From the NCBI GenBank assembly GCA_913056145.1, contig CAJXMI010000006.1, positions 1 through 49,283 on the forward strand: a stretch of 49,283 bases of DNA, read 5' to 3'. The stretch is from an uncultured Spiribacter sp. (GTDB lineage Bacteria; Pseudomonadota; Gammaproteobacteria; Nitrococcales; Nitrococcaceae). Position 1 is the first letter of the stretch. The number at the start of each line of letters is the position of its first letter. The notes under the pieces are model-generated. The model was not told where the DNA came from. It did no database searches and saw nothing but the letters and a program-made list of their open reading frames with translations. The translations under genes and the position numbers were made by a program. Shown piece by piece: positions 6,267 through 16,411 of the stretch.

Positions 6267-8657
6267 ATGCCGCCAAGCACCCATGGCTGTCCAGCGCCGG
6301 GGCCGTCCTGGCGCGACATCGACCCACTCCCCGCCGCCGACTACGTTGTCGAGCACCTGCGCCATGCCGCACGAGGCGGGCGCCGTCTGCTGCTGACAGG
6401 CCCCCTGGCAAGCGGCCGCACGGCCACGCTGCATGCCTGGCTGGCCACGCAGACACCCCAATTCCGCTACATGGTAGGCGCCAGTCTGGACCCGGATGGC
6501 GCCACGCCCGCCCGAATCATTCATGACCTGCTGCTGGCCATCCGCGACCACCTCGGGGTTGCCGATGCCCTGCCACTTGACGATGTCGGGCTCCGGGAGG
6601 CGCTGCCGGGCTGGCTGGCGCGGCTTGGTGAGGCCTCCGCACTGATCGTGATCGATGACCTTGACCGCATCACGGCGGCCGACCTCACCACCGACCCCGA
6701 CTGGCTGCCCGCTCATCTGCCACCCGGCGTGGTGCTGGTGGCGGTTGCCGAGCGCGGCCTTGTCGCCGAGCAGCTGCGCGAACTCGGCTGGGAGTGCGTC
6801 GATATCAACCGTGACAGCCAGCGTGATGCACTGCTCGGCGACACCACCGGCGACCTGAACGCGGCCATCCGCACGGCGGCTGCCGAGCCTGCCGCCGCCG
6901 CTGCCCTTGCTGCCCTGGCACTGGCACCCCGGGGCCTCGACGACACACGGCTGGCGGCGATTGGGGGCGATCCCACACCACTCCCCGCCACTCTGGTGCG
7001 GCACCAGGATGGGCACTGGCAATTCACCCACCCGGCGCTGCGGGATGCGGCGCTGCGCACGCTCCTGCCGGGCAGTGCCGACCGCCGTGCCCTGTGCGCC
7101 CGCCTGGCCGAGGCCGCCGATACGCCCCTCGAACAGGCCCAGTGGCGGATGCGGGCGGCCGACTGGACGGGGCTGATGGACGCATTGACCCGCGTTGCCG
7201 CGCTGACCGACTGGCCACGCCAGCCACTCCCCTGGCAGACCCTCTGGGAGGCCCTGCCAGCGCGCGACACCGCCGCCAGTCATCTGGTCGAGCAGCTGAA
7301 TCGCTATCGACGCCGCGACGACTTGAGTGCCGATGTCATGGCAGACATTCATGTGACAGCCGGGCGCATTCTGGACCGGCTCGATGTGGCGGATGCGGCC
7401 GCTTATGTGCGCCGCAGCGGCTATGAGCACCTGCGCCAGCAGGCCCCGGAGAGCGCCGCAACGGCCGCCATTGCCCATCAGCACGCGGTCGGCGATCTTG
7501 CCGACAGCGCCAGTGCGCGGGCCGTCGAAATGCTGCGGATGGCGCAGCGCTCGCGATCAGCCCGGCTGGGCCCGGATGACCCGGCCACCCGCTCCAGCCG
7601 GCACGCACTGGCCGCCATGCTCGAGGCCGGCGATGACCTGGACGGCGCCATTGCCGAATACGCCGGGTTGGTTGCCGATCACGAACAGCGGCATGGCCGT
7701 GACGACCCCGGACTGCTGCCTCTTCTGGCCAATCTGGGGGCAGCCCAGCGCGCGGCCAACCGGCTTGAACAGGCGCGTGGCCCGTTCGAGCGCTGTGTAA
7801 AGATTGCCCGGCGGGTGCAGCCGTCACCCGCGCCGGCGCTGGCCGCCGCGCTTGATAACCTCGGCGGGCTGCTCTACGCCGGGGGCGACCATGAGGGCGC
7901 CGAAGCGCGCTACCGCGAGTCGCTGGATCTGACCCGCAAGCTGTTTGGAGCCGAGCATGCCGCCACCGGTGCCGCCCTGCACAACCTGGGCACCACCCTC
8001 GATGCGCGGGAGCGCTTTGCCGAGGCCCAGCGCTGCTTTCGCGACGCCGTCGCCATCCGTACCCGGGCCCTGGGCCGCGAGCATGCCGAGACAGCCACCA
8101 GTCTGCACAACCTCGCCGGCGTGCTCGACGTGACCGGACAGCGCGAAGAAGCGGAATCACTGTATCGCGAGGCGATCGGCATCTGGCGCGAGGTGGTGGG
8201 CCCGGAGCACCCTGCCACCGCAACCAGCATCAACAACCTGGCCGATCTGCTGCGCGAGGACGGTCGCCTTGCCGAAGCCGAGCCGCTGTATCGCGAGAAC
8301 CTGGCGCTCTGGACCACGCTCTACGGCGAGGACCATCCCAACACCATCATGACCGCCGCCGAGCTGGGGGGGCTGCAGGCCGATGCAGGCCGTCGCGCCG
8401 AGGCCGAGCCCCTGCTGCGCCAGGCCGTTACCCGGCTGGAGCAGGTGATGGGCCTTGACAGCACGCTGCATGTCGACAGCCTGTGTCGCCTGGCCGCGCT
8501 GCTGCGGGATCAGGGCCGCGCGGCCGAGGGCGTCGCCCTGCTCGAGGCCACCTACGAGCGAGCCGCGGGCACCACGCGCGTGCTCTCGCCCGCGCTGCAG
8601 AAACTTCGCCGCCATCTGGATGGCCTTCGCAAGGCCGCGGGAGACTCCTCACCATGA
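6267..8657 (+). CDS. STAND-like P-loop NTPase with C-terminal tetratricopeptide repeats
   Basis: The 796-residue protein has an N-terminal NTPase-like part. A Walker-A-like GPLASGRTATL (about residues 44-54) carries Arg in place of the usual Lys. A Walker B IVIDDLDRI lies near residues 127-135, then VVLVAVAE as a sensor-like strand. From about residue 480 to 765 there are about seven 42-residue TPRs of the kinesin-light-chain type, recognisable by repeated GxEHPxTA, NLAxLL and EAExLYRE. No effector domain, signal peptide or membrane helix is visible. The start at 6267 has CAGGA 7 bases upstream; an ATG at 6234 would add 11 residues. The stop overlaps the next gene. Role unknown: scaffold, regulator or conflict-system sensor are all possible. 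Confidence 0.8.
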   Translation: MPPSTHGCPAPGPSWRDIDPLPAADYVVEHLRHAARGGRRLLLTGPLASGRTATLHAWLATQTPQFRYMVGASLDPDGATPARIIHDLLLAIRDHLGVADALPLDDVGLREALPGWLARLGEASALIVIDDLDRITAADLTTDPDWLPAHLPPGVVLVAVAERGLVAEQLRELGWECVDINRDSQRDALLGDTTGDLNAAIRTAAAEPAAAAALAALALAPRGLDDTRLAAIGGDPTPLPATLVRHQDGHWQFTHPALRDAALRTLLPGSADRRALCARLAEAADTPLEQAQWRMRAADWTGLMDALTRVAALTDWPRQPLPWQTLWEALPARDTAASHLVEQLNRYRRRDDLSADVMADIHVTAGRILDRLDVADAAAYVRRSGYEHLRQQAPESAATAAIAHQHAVGDLADSASARAVEMLRMAQRSRSARLGPDDPATRSSRHALAAMLEAGDDLDGAIAEYAGLVADHEQRHGRDDPGLLPLLANLGAAQRAANRLEQARGPFERCVKIARRVQPSPAPALAAALDNLGGLLYAGGDHEGAEARYRESLDLTRKLFGAEHAATGAALHNLGTTLDARERFAEAQRCFRDAVAIRTRALGREHAETATSLHNLAGVLDVTGQREEAESLYREAIGIWREVVGPEHPATATSINNLADLLREDGRLAEAEPLYRENLALWTTLYGEDHPNTIMTAAELGGLQADAGRRAEAEPLLRQAVTRLEQVMGLDSTLHVDSLCRLAALLRDQGRAAEGVALLEATYERAAGTTRVLSPALQKLRRHLDGLRKAAGDSSP
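7700..8565 (+). repeat. Tandem ~126-base coding repeats (TPR array)
   Basis: About seven units of 42 codons form the TPR part of the STAND-like gene. The units from about 7930 to 8430 are the closest to each other, sharing recurring GAGCAT/CC-GCCACC and AACCTGGC blocks. They are coding repeats, not a non-coding array. Confidence 0.7.
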
Positions 8658-9343
8658 CCCCGGACACTGTTACCGACCCGCGTTTGCGCGCCGAGCTTCC
8701 CGCCGTCTACGAGCCGCTGTTCCTTGACGAGGTCGACAACATCGGTGCCGAAGCCGCGCGGCGTGCGGCAGCGGGCGCCGACGAGGGCCTGCTGCTGTGG
8801 GCCCGCTCGCAAACGGCTGGACGCGGCCAGCATGCCGACTGGGCGGCACCGCCGGGCGGGCTGTACAGCGCCGTATTGCTGCGCCCCGACTTTGACCGCG
8901 AACAATGGCCGGAAATCGGCCTGGTGGCGTTGCTGGCGCTCGGCACCGCGGTCGCCGAGTTGCTGCCCCCGCTCACCGGCCTCGATTATCGCTGGCCGAA
9001 CGATCTGCTGCTCAATGGCCACAAAGTGGGCGGCATAGCGCTTCGGGCACAGGCCGATGCCCTGATCGTGATCGCCCAGCTCAACGTGGCGCCCCCCGTC
9101 GAGGGCTGGGACTATGCCTCGCTTATCGAGGACGCCGCGGCCGAGACCACACCCGGCGCCGCGCTGACCCACTACGCGCGGCACCTGCTCGATTCGCTGC
9201 AGCGCTGGCATGATGCCGGGCTCTCGGCCATCACCGCGTCGCTGCGTGCCCGCGGGCTCGGCGGCATTGCCGATGACGGCGGCATCAGCGCCGAGGCGAG
9301 GGATGAGCTCACCCGATTCTTTCTGGAGTCAATGCATGACTGA
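8654..9343 (+). CDS. Biotin/lipoate-protein ligase family enzyme (stand-alone BirA-type ligase)
   Basis: The 229-residue protein has the biotin-ligase signatures [19 protein letters not shown] (the biotinyl-AMP loop, normally GRGRRGR-W-SP-G), [17 protein letters not shown] with the catalytic-type Lys, and a C-terminal helical tail. It lacks the N-terminal DNA-binding domain of bifunctional BirA and seems to lack most of the SH3-like C-terminal domain. It would biotinylate carboxylase carrier protein, but its place in a Moco neighbourhood resembles a cluster-associated ligase subfamily, so a special substrate is possible. The ATG overlaps the STAND/TPR stop (ATGA), and its own end overlaps hemF by 8 bases. 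Confidence 0.8.
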   Translation: MTPDTVTDPRLRAELPAVYEPLFLDEVDNIGAEAARRAAAGADEGLLLWARSQTAGRGQHADWAAPPGGLYSAVLLRPDFDREQWPEIGLVALLALGTAVAELLPPLTGLDYRWPNDLLLNGHKVGGIALRAQADALIVIAQLNVAPPVEGWDYASLIEDAAAETTPGAALTHYARHLLDSLQRWHDAGLSAITASLRARGLGGIADDGGISAEARDELTRFFLESMHD

Positions 9344-10241
9344 TGTGGATGCCGACGTCGTCCGCGCGTATCTGCTCGATTTGCAGGACACCATTTGCGA
9401 TCGCGTTGCCGGCCTCGACGGCGCTCGCTTCAGCGAGGATGCCTGGGACCGGGACGCCGGCGGCGGGGGCCGCAGCCGCGTGCTCGCAAACGGCAATGTC
9501 TTTGAGCAGGCCGGGGTCAACTTCTCGCATGTCCATGGCCACAATCTGCCGCCGGCGGCCACCGACCGCCGCCCCGAACTGACGGGCCGAGGCTTTCAGG
9601 CACTGGGCGTGTCGCTGGTGGTCCACCCCCGCAACCCCTATGTGCCGACCTCACACGCCAATGTCCGGTTCTTTCTGGCCGAGGCGCCCGATGCCGAACC
9701 GGTGTGGTGGTTTGGCGGCGGCTTTGACCTCACCCCGTTCTACCCGTTTGATGCCGACTGCCAGCACTGGCACCGCGTGGCCCGCGACGCCGTGGAACCG
9801 TTTGGCGATGACCTCTATCCGCGCTTCAAGCAGTGGTGCGATGACTACTTCTATCTGCCCCATCGCGAAGAGGCCCGCGGGATCGGCGGACTTTTTTTCG
9901 ACGATTACGATCGCGGCGGGTTTGCCAGCGCCTTTGCGCTGATGCGGGCGGTGGGAGACGCCTATCTGGATGCCTATCTGCCCATCGTGGAGGCCCGCAG
10001 GGACACCCCCTGGGGCGAGCGCGAGCGCCAGTTCCAGCTGTATCGGCGCGGCCGCTACGTCGAATTCAATCTGCTGCACGATCGCGGGACCAAATTTGGT
10101 ATTCAGTCGGGCGGGCGCACCGAGTCGATCCTCATGTCACTGCCGCCGCTGGTGCGTTGGGAATACGGCTACCAGCCCTCGGCCGACAGCCCGGAGGCCC
10201 GTCTGACCAACCACTACCTGGTCCCCCGAGACTGGGTTTGA
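9336..10241 (+). CDS. hemF: Oxygen-dependent coproporphyrinogen III oxidase
   Basis: The 301-residue protein has the conserved HemF blocks [69 protein letters not shown] and SILMSLPP. It oxidatively decarboxylates coproporphyrinogen III to protoporphyrinogen IX using molecular oxygen, which implies aerobic growth. The length is typical. It overlaps the ligase gene by 8 bases and is the last gene of this unit. The other heme genes present lie at 26382-30545. Confidence 0.97.
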   Translation: MTDVDADVVRAYLLDLQDTICDRVAGLDGARFSEDAWDRDAGGGGRSRVLANGNVFEQAGVNFSHVHGHNLPPAATDRRPELTGRGFQALGVSLVVHPRNPYVPTSHANVRFFLAEAPDAEPVWWFGGGFDLTPFYPFDADCQHWHRVARDAVEPFGDDLYPRFKQWCDDYFYLPHREEARGIGGLFFDDYDRGGFASAFALMRAVGDAYLDAYLPIVEARRDTPWGERERQFQLYRRGRYVEFNLLHDRGTKFGIQSGGRTESILMSLPPLVRWEYGYQPSADSPEARLTNHYLVPRDWV

Positions 10242-10525
10242 GGCGCGCCATGAGGGTCGGCTCCGATCGGCCTCAGGCGGCCGGGAATGGGGCTCTGACG
10301 GCAATCGCGGACGGTCCGGCACCCATGCCCGATCATAGTATCTATTCCTTAAGGGCAATAATCATGGGGCGACATTCGCGCGCAGCTGGGTTAGCGTGGC
10401 GTTCCTTACGCCAGCCAAGTGGGCGTTTTTCCGCAGCGCAACAATGACCTACGTGTCTTCTTGGTCTAGCCAGCCGACGCCACCAACGCTAGGCTGGAGA
10501 CACGACAAACATGGAGAGGTAAGCG
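10242..10525 (+). promoter_or_regulatory. Intergenic leader of the aceE operon
   Basis: This 284-base gap is the longest non-coding stretch in the window. It holds no plausible gene. An AT-rich patch at 10334-10365 could contain the promoter. A perfect 6-bp inverted repeat with a 5-base loop (10397-10413) is followed 12 bases later by a T run (10426-10430). A second 6-bp repeat (10470-10475 with 10492-10497) lies near the start. GGAGAGG (10513-10519) is the aceE ribosome site. The region may carry regulation of pyruvate dehydrogenase, but no PdhR-type operator is recognisable. Confidence 0.4.
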
Positions 10526-13207
10526 ATGGCAGCAAGAATGAAGCCCATGCCAATCCCGGGTGATGACGATCCGCAGGAGACCCGGGAGTGGATAGAAGCC
10601 ATCGAGTCAGTGCTCGCCTACGAAGGACCGGAGCGCGCCCAGTTCCTCCTCGAGCAGCTGGTTGACACCACGCGCCGCAGCGGCGGCCAGCTGCCCTTCA
10701 AGGCCACCACGGCGTATCAGAACACCATCCCGCCCCAGCACGAGGCCCCGCATCCGGGCGACCGCGCGCTCGAGGCACGCATTCGCTCGATTATTCGCTG
10801 GAACGCGATGGCCATGGTGGTGCAGGCCAACCGCGATCGCGACGGCATTGGCGGACATATCGCCTCATTCGCCTCGTCGGCGACGCTCTATGAAGTGGGC
10901 TTCAACCACTTCTGGCGGGCCCCGGGCGAGGATCATGGCGGCGATCTGGTCTTCATCCAGGGCCACTCGGCGCCCGGCATCTACGCCCGGGCCTTTCTTG
11001 AAGGGCGTCTCACCCAGGACGACCTCAACAACTTCCGCGCCGATCTGGCCAAGACCGGCAAGCCGCTGTCCTCCTACCCCCATCCCTGGCTCATGCCCGA
11101 CTTCTGGCAACTGCCCACCGTGTCGATGGGCCTGGGGCCGATCATGGGCGTCTACCAGGCCCGCTTCCTCAAATACCTGCACAACCGCGGTATTGCCGAC
11201 ACCTCCAACCGCAAGGTCTGGGTGTTCTGCGGCGATGGAGAAATGGACGAACCCGAGAGCCTGGGCGCCATCGGCGTTGCCGCGCGCGAGGGCCTCGACA
11301 ACCTCATCTTCGTGGTCAACTGCAATCTGCAGCGGCTTGATGGCCCGGTCCGCGGCAATGGCAAGATCATCCAGGAGCTCGAGGGCGAGTTCCGCGGTGC
11401 CGGCTGGAATGTGCTCAAGGTGATCTGGGGGTCGTACTGGGACCCGCTGCTCGCCAAGGATCACGAGGGGCTGCTGCGCCGGCGCATGGAGGAGGCCGTC
11501 GACGGCGAGTACCAGAACTTCAAGGCCAAGGGCGGCGCCTACACGCGCGAGCACTTCTTTGGCAAATACCCCGAGCTCAAGGCCATGGTGGCCAATATGT
11601 CCGACGAGGACATCTGGCACCTCAACCGCGGTGGCCATGACTCCACCAAGGTCTACAACGCCTACAAGGCGGCCACCGAGCATGAGGGCCAGCCCACGGT
11701 CATTCTGGCCAAGACGGTCAAGGGCTACGGCATGGGCGAGGCTGGCGAGGGCCAGAACATCACCCATCAGCAAAAGAAAATGGCCGAAAACGCCCTGAAG
11801 GACTTCCGCGACCGCTTCCATATCCCGGTGCCTGACGAGCAGGTGGCCGATGCGCCGTTCTACAAGCCGGCCGAGGACTCCCCCGAGATCAAATACCTGC
11901 ACGAGCGGCGTCAGGCCCTCGGCGGCTATCTCCCGCAGCGCAAGGTCCTTGCGGAGTCGCTCGCGGTACCCGAGCTCTCGGCCTTTGATGTCCTGTTGAA
12001 AGACAGCGGCGAGCGCGAGATGTCGACCACCATGGCGTTTGTCCGGGCGCTCTCGGTCATCGCCCGCGACAAGACGCTCGCCCCGCGGCTGGTCCCGATC
12101 GTGCCCGACGAGGCCCGCACCTTTGGCATGGAGGGGCTGTTCCGGCAGATCGGTATCTACTCGCCCAAGGGCCAGCTCTACGAGCCGCAGGACGCCGATC
12201 AGCTGATGTACTACCGCGAGGATCTGAAAGGACAGATCCTGCAGGAGGGCATCAACGAGGCCGGTGCCATGTCCAGCTGGATTGCAGCCGCCACCGCCTA
12301 TGCCAACCACGGCGTCGAGATGATTCCGTTCTTTGCCTACTACTCGATGTTTGGCTACCAGCGCACGGGTGATCTGTGGTGGGCCGCCGGTGACATGCAG
12401 GCCAAGGGCTTTTTGATGGGTGGCACGGCAGGCCGCACCACGCTCAACGGCGAGGGCCTGCAGCACGAGGATGGCCACAGCCACCTCGCCACGGCCGCCA
12501 TCCCCAACTGCGTGTCCTACGACCCCACCTTTGCCTACGAAATGGCGGTCATCATTCAGGACGGCCTGCGGCGGATGTACCAGGACCAGGAGTCGGTCTT
12601 CTACTACATCACCATGATGAACGAGAACTACCGCCAGCCCGCGATGCCCAAGGGCGCCGAGGACGGCATCCGCCGCGGCATGTACCTCCTGCAGAAGGGC
12701 GGACGTGGCAAGAAGCGCGTGCAGCTCATGGGCTCGGGCACCATCCTCATCGAGGTCATGGCCGCCGCCGAGCTGCTCAAGGACGACTGGGGCATCGACA
12801 GCGATGTCTGGAGCTGCCCGTCATTCACCGAGCTGCGGCGCGACGGCATCGACTGCGAGCGCTGGAACCTGCTGCACCCGGAAGAGACGCCGCGTGTGCC
12901 GTATGTGCGCCAGTGCCTCGAGGGTCATGCCGGGCCCGTTGTGGCATCGACCGACTATGTCCGCGCCTTTGCCGACCAGGTCCGGCCTTATGTCGACCGC
13001 GACTTCACGGTGCTGGGCACCGATGGCTACGGCCGCTCCGACACCCGCGAGAACCTGCGCCGGTTCTTCGAGGTTGACCGCTACTACGTGACGATAGCGG
13101 CGCTCAAGGCACTGGCTGACGAGGGGGTGATCAAGCCCGGGGACGTCAGCAAGGCCATCCGCAAATACAACATCGACACCGACGCCCCCAATCCGGTCAC
13201 GGTCTAG
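10526..13207 (+). CDS. aceE: Pyruvate dehydrogenase E1 component (homodimeric type)
   Basis: The 893-residue protein is the gammaproteobacterial single-chain E1. The thiamine diphosphate motif GDGEMDEPES...NLQRLDGPVRGNGKI lies at about residues 235-275. Other family blocks are GHSAPGIYARAFLEGRL, MGLGPIMGVYQARF, KTVKGYGMG, EARTFGMEGLFRQ, GEGLQHEDGHSH and TDGYGRSD. It decarboxylates pyruvate and reductively acetylates the lipoyl group of E2. The ATG at 10526 follows GGAGAGG by 6 bases. It is the first gene of the long metabolic run reaching 26379, and aceF follows after 25 bases. Confidence 0.98.
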   Translation: MAARMKPMPIPGDDDPQETREWIEAIESVLAYEGPERAQFLLEQLVDTTRRSGGQLPFKATTAYQNTIPPQHEAPHPGDRALEARIRSIIRWNAMAMVVQANRDRDGIGGHIASFASSATLYEVGFNHFWRAPGEDHGGDLVFIQGHSAPGIYARAFLEGRLTQDDLNNFRADLAKTGKPLSSYPHPWLMPDFWQLPTVSMGLGPIMGVYQARFLKYLHNRGIADTSNRKVWVFCGDGEMDEPESLGAIGVAAREGLDNLIFVVNCNLQRLDGPVRGNGKIIQELEGEFRGAGWNVLKVIWGSYWDPLLAKDHEGLLRRRMEEAVDGEYQNFKAKGGAYTREHFFGKYPELKAMVANMSDEDIWHLNRGGHDSTKVYNAYKAATEHEGQPTVILAKTVKGYGMGEAGEGQNITHQQKKMAENALKDFRDRFHIPVPDEQVADAPFYKPAEDSPEIKYLHERRQALGGYLPQRKVLAESLAVPELSAFDVLLKDSGEREMSTTMAFVRALSVIARDKTLAPRLVPIVPDEARTFGMEGLFRQIGIYSPKGQLYEPQDADQLMYYREDLKGQILQEGINEAGAMSSWIAAATAYANHGVEMIPFFAYYSMFGYQRTGDLWWAAGDMQAKGFLMGGTAGRTTLNGEGLQHEDGHSHLATAAIPNCVSYDPTFAYEMAVIIQDGLRRMYQDQESVFYYITMMNENYRQPAMPKGAEDGIRRGMYLLQKGGRGKKRVQLMGSGTILIEVMAAAELLKDDWGIDSDVWSCPSFTELRRDGIDCERWNLLHPEETPRVPYVRQCLEGHAGPVVASTDYVRAFADQVRPYVDRDFTVLGTDGYGRSDTRENLRRFFEVDRYYVTIAALKALADEGVIKPGDVSKAIRKYNIDTDAPNPVTV

Positions 13208-13232
13208 GGCACACGGCGCAGGAGGACATTGC

Positions 13233-14594
13233 GTGGCAGAGGTACAGGAAATAACCGTTCCCGACATCGGCGACTTTGATGCCGTCGATGTCATCGAGGT
13301 GCTGGTCGGCCCGGGCGACAGCGTCGAGGCCGAGGACTCGCTGCTCACTCTCGAGAGTGACAAGGCCACCATGGAGGTGCCCTCGCCCGTGGCCGGCACC
13401 ATCAAGGAGCTGCTGATCCAGCCGGGCGACAAGGTCTCGGAAGGCACGCCGGTGGCCAGAATCGAGGTAGCCGAAGCAGGGGCCGCCGAGTCGGAGCCGG
13501 CTGACACCGGGGCCGCCGATGCCGGGCCCGCCGAGCCCCCCGAGCCGGAAACCGCCGACTCCGGGCCCGCAGACACGACGGCCGCCGCGCCCGCGCCCGC
13601 CCCGGCGGCTGCCGAACCTCCCGCGGCCAAAGCCCCGGCAAGCAGCACCCAGGCGCTCGACGTCGAGAGCCAGCGCATGGCCCATGCCGGGCCATCAGTG
13701 CGGCGCTTTGCCCGCGAGCTGGGGGTCCCGCTGGATCAGGTCACGGGCACGGGCCGCAAGGGCCGCATCACCCGCGACGACGTGCAGAACCACGTCAAGG
13801 CCATCATGGAAGGCGGTGGCGGTGCGGCACCGGCCGCGGCACCCGCCGGCGGCGGCATGGGCATTCCGCCCATCCCCGAGGTCGACTTCAGCAAATTCGG
13901 CGAGGTCGAGGAAGTTGAGCTGCCGCGCATCAAACGCCTCTCGGGCCCGCATCTGCACCGCAGCTGGCTCAATGTCCCGCATGTGACCCAGTTTGACGAC
14001 GCCGACATCACCGAGCTCGAGGCCTTTCGCAAGGCCGAGAAGGCCGGTGCCGAGAAGGCCGGCGTCAAGCTCACGCCACTTGCCTTCCTGGTAAAGGCAT
14101 CGGCCCGGGCGCTGCGCGAGTTCCCCGACTTCAACAGCTCGCTGCGCAGTGATGGCGGCGCCCTCATTCGCAAGCACTACATCAATGTGGGCGTTGCCGT
14201 TGACACCCCGCAGGGTCTGGTCGTGCCGGTGATTCGCGATGCCGATCGCAAGGGCATTTACGACATCGCCGCCGATCTTGGCGAGCTGTCGGGCAAGGCA
14301 CGCGACGGCAAACTGGGGCCCGCCGACATGCAGGGCGGCACCTTCAGCATCTCGAGCCTGGGCGGAATTGGCGGCACGGCCTTCACGCCCATTGTGAATG
14401 CCCCCGAGGTGGCCATCCTGGGAGTCTCCAAATCCGCCATGCAACCCGTGTGGAACGGCTCGGAGTTTGTGCCGCGGCTGCTGCTCCCGCTCAGCCTGTC
14501 GTATGACCATCGCGTCATCGACGGCGCCTCAGCGGCGCGCTTTACCAGCTATCTGGCGGGCGTGCTCGGCGATCTGCGCCGACTCATTCTCTAA
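13233..14594 (+). CDS. aceF: Pyruvate dehydrogenase E2, dihydrolipoyl acetyltransferase
   Basis: The 453-residue protein has one lipoyl domain (residues 5-75, lipoylated Lys44 in ESDKATMEV), a long Ala/Pro/Glu linker (about 78-135), a peripheral-subunit-binding domain (about 152-190, [24 protein letters not shown]) and a catalytic domain ending with YDHRVIDGA (active His near 425). Many gammaproteobacterial E2 proteins have two or three lipoyl domains, so this is a short version. The start is GTG with GGAGGA 7 bases upstream. It passes acetyl groups to CoA. Confidence 0.96.
   Translation: MAEVQEITVPDIGDFDAVDVIEVLVGPGDSVEAEDSLLTLESDKATMEVPSPVAGTIKELLIQPGDKVSEGTPVARIEVAEAGAAESEPADTGAADAGPAEPPEPETADSGPADTTAAAPAPAPAAAEPPAAKAPASSTQALDVESQRMAHAGPSVRRFARELGVPLDQVTGTGRKGRITRDDVQNHVKAIMEGGGGAAPAAAPAGGGMGIPPIPEVDFSKFGEVEEVELPRIKRLSGPHLHRSWLNVPHVTQFDDADITELEAFRKAEKAGAEKAGVKLTPLAFLVKASARALREFPDFNSSLRSDGGALIRKHYINVGVAVDTPQGLVVPVIRDADRKGIYDIAADLGELSGKARDGKLGPADMQGGTFSISSLGGIGGTAFTPIVNAPEVAILGVSKSAMQPVWNGSEFVPRLLLPLSLSYDHRVIDGASAARFTSYLAGVLGDLRRLIL
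13260..13385 (+). repeat. Lipoyl-domain coding repeat, copy 1 (aceF)
   Basis: This segment of aceF is closely similar to 14642-14767 of lpd at both protein and DNA level, sharing for example the GAGGCCGAGGACTCGCTG and GACAAGGCCACCATGGA blocks. It reflects duplication or gene conversion of the lipoyl domain. Confidence 0.75.
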
Positions 14595-14614
14595 CGTTCA
14601 AAGGACTGCGACCC

Positions 14615-16405
14615 ATGTCACAAGCCAGGGAAATCCGCGTCCCCGATATTGGCGATTTCGATGCCGTCGAGATTATCGAGATCCTCGTTGGCCCGGGTGA
14701 TCAGGTCGAGGCCGAGGACTCGCTGATCACGCTCGAGAGCGACAAGGCCACCATGGAAGTCCCCGCCCCGTTCAGCGGCACCATCGAGTCGCTGACCGTG
14801 AGCGTGGGCGACAAGGTGTCCAAAGACGACGTGATCGGTACCGGCGTCCCCGCCGAGGGTAGCGCCGAAGGCGCCAGCGACTCGACGGCCGAGGCCAGCG
14901 CGGCCGCCGCGGCACCGGCCGCCGACAAGCAGCCGGCCCCCGCGCCGGCCGCCCCCGCCGGCGGCGTTAATGCCAATGCCGATGCACCGTCCGAACCCGA
15001 CTGCGACGTCCTCGTGATCGGGGCCGGGCCAGGTGGCTACAGCGCGGCCTTCCGCGCCGCCGACCTTGGCCTCAGGACCATTCTGATCGAGCGCTATCCG
15101 AGCCTGGGCGGTGTTTGCCTCAATGTGGGCTGCATCCCCTCCAAGGCGCTGTTGCACGCCGCCAAGGTCATTGACGATGCCGCGTTCTTCGCGGACAACG
15201 GCATCCGCTTTGGCGAGCCCGAGATCAATCTGGAAAAGCTCGAGGCATGGAAGTCGAGCGTGGTGGGCAAGCTCACCGGCGGCCTGGTTGGCCTTGCCAA
15301 GCAGCGCAAGGTCGAGGTGGTCCATGGCCCGGCTCGCTTCCACGACGACTATCATGTCGATGTCGACACCGGCGATGGCAGCCGCCGCATCAGCTTTCGC
15401 AACGTCATCATCGCGGCCGGCTCGCGGCCGGTGGCACCGCCCGGGTTTGATCTGGACCACCCCCGCATCATGGACTCGACCGACGCCCTCAAACTCGAAG
15501 AGGTACCGCAGCGCCTGCTGGTGGTGGGCGGCGGCATCATCGGGCTTGAAATGGCCTCGGTCTATCACGCACTCGGCAGCGAAATCACGGTGGTCGAGCT
15601 GGCCGACCGGCTGATGGCGGGCGCGGATCCGGACATCGTCAAGCCCTTCCGCAAACTCATCGACAAGCGCTACGCCAACATCTTCCTAAAGACCCGGGTA
15701 ACCAGCCTGGCGGCGGACGCTGACGGTGTGACGGTGAGCTTCGAGGGCGACAAGGCACCGGCCGAGGATCGCTTTGACCGGGTCCTGGTGTCGGTGGGCC
15801 GACGCCCCAACACCGATCTCATCAATATCGAGGCCACCGGGGTCAGGCTGCTCGACAATGGCTGCATCGAGGCCGACGAGCAGATGCGCACGGCCGTCCC
15901 GCATATCTTTGCCATCGGCGACCTGATCGGCCAGCCCATGCTGGCGCACAAGGCCGTGCATGAGGGCAAGGTCGCTGCCGAGGTGGCCGCCGGCGAAAAA
16001 AGCGCCTTCGACGCCCGCGTTATCCCGTCGGTGGCCTACACCGATCCCGAGGTGGCCTGGGTGGGCGTCACCCAGGAGCAGGCAAAGGCCGAGGGGCTCG
16101 ACGTCGACGTGGGCACCTTCCCATGGGCCGCCAATGGCCGCTCGCTGTCCCTGGGTCGTGACGAGGGCGTGACCAAGCTCATCTTCGAGCGCGACAGCGA
16201 GCGTGTAATCGGCGCTGGCATTGTCGGGCCCAATGCCGGCGACCTGATCGCCGAGGTGGGGCTGGCCATTGAAATGGGCGCCGACATGCACGATATTGGT
16301 CTGACCATTCACCCCCATCCGACCTTGTCCGAGACCGTGGGGATGGCTGCGGAAGCCGCTGCGGGCACACTGACCGATCTCTACATCCCCAAGAAAAAAC
16401 GCTAG
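14615..16405 (+). CDS. lpdA: Dihydrolipoyl dehydrogenase (E3) with N-terminal lipoyl domain
   Basis: The 596-residue protein starts with a lipoyl domain (residues 4-75, Lys44 in ESDKATMEV), then an Ala/Pro linker (about 80-125), then an E3 core. In the core are [14 protein letters not shown] for FAD, the redox disulfide [13 protein letters not shown] (Cys about 167 and 172), [10 protein letters not shown] for NAD, IFAIGD and the active-site base HPHPTLSET near residue 565. Normal E3 has about 475 residues; the extra length is the lipoyl domain and linker. It reoxidises dihydrolipoamide with NAD+. It follows aceF by 20 bases. Confidence 0.97.
   Translation: MSQAREIRVPDIGDFDAVEIIEILVGPGDQVEAEDSLITLESDKATMEVPAPFSGTIESLTVSVGDKVSKDDVIGTGVPAEGSAEGASDSTAEASAAAAAPAADKQPAPAPAAPAGGVNANADAPSEPDCDVLVIGAGPGGYSAAFRAADLGLRTILIERYPSLGGVCLNVGCIPSKALLHAAKVIDDAAFFADNGIRFGEPEINLEKLEAWKSSVVGKLTGGLVGLAKQRKVEVVHGPARFHDDYHVDVDTGDGSRRISFRNVIIAAGSRPVAPPGFDLDHPRIMDSTDALKLEEVPQRLLVVGGGIIGLEMASVYHALGSEITVVELADRLMAGADPDIVKPFRKLIDKRYANIFLKTRVTSLAADADGVTVSFEGDKAPAEDRFDRVLVSVGRRPNTDLINIEATGVRLLDNGCIEADEQMRTAVPHIFAIGDLIGQPMLAHKAVHEGKVAAEVAAGEKSAFDARVIPSVAYTDPEVAWVGVTQEQAKAEGLDVDVGTFPWAANGRSLSLGRDEGVTKLIFERDSERVIGAGIVGPNAGDLIAEVGLAIEMGADMHDIGLTIHPHPTLSETVGMAAEAAAGTLTDLYIPKKKR
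14642..14767 (+). repeat. Lipoyl-domain coding repeat, copy 2 (lpdA)
   Basis: This is the second copy of the lipoyl-domain segment, matching 13260-13385 in aceF. The lipoyl lysine is at residue 44 in both proteins. Confidence 0.75.
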
Positions 16406-16411
16406 GCCATC

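Noticed and set aside
6141-7484. Antisense frame (447 codons) over the STAND/TPR gene
   Set aside because: It has no domain, overlaps the moaE start and shows shadow composition; the plus-strand gene has Walker motifs and TPRs.
10865-12484. Long open frame (539 codons) antisense to aceE
   Set aside because: It mirrors the codon bias of a strongly conserved gene, has no ribosome site or recognisable domain, and is a GC-rich shadow.
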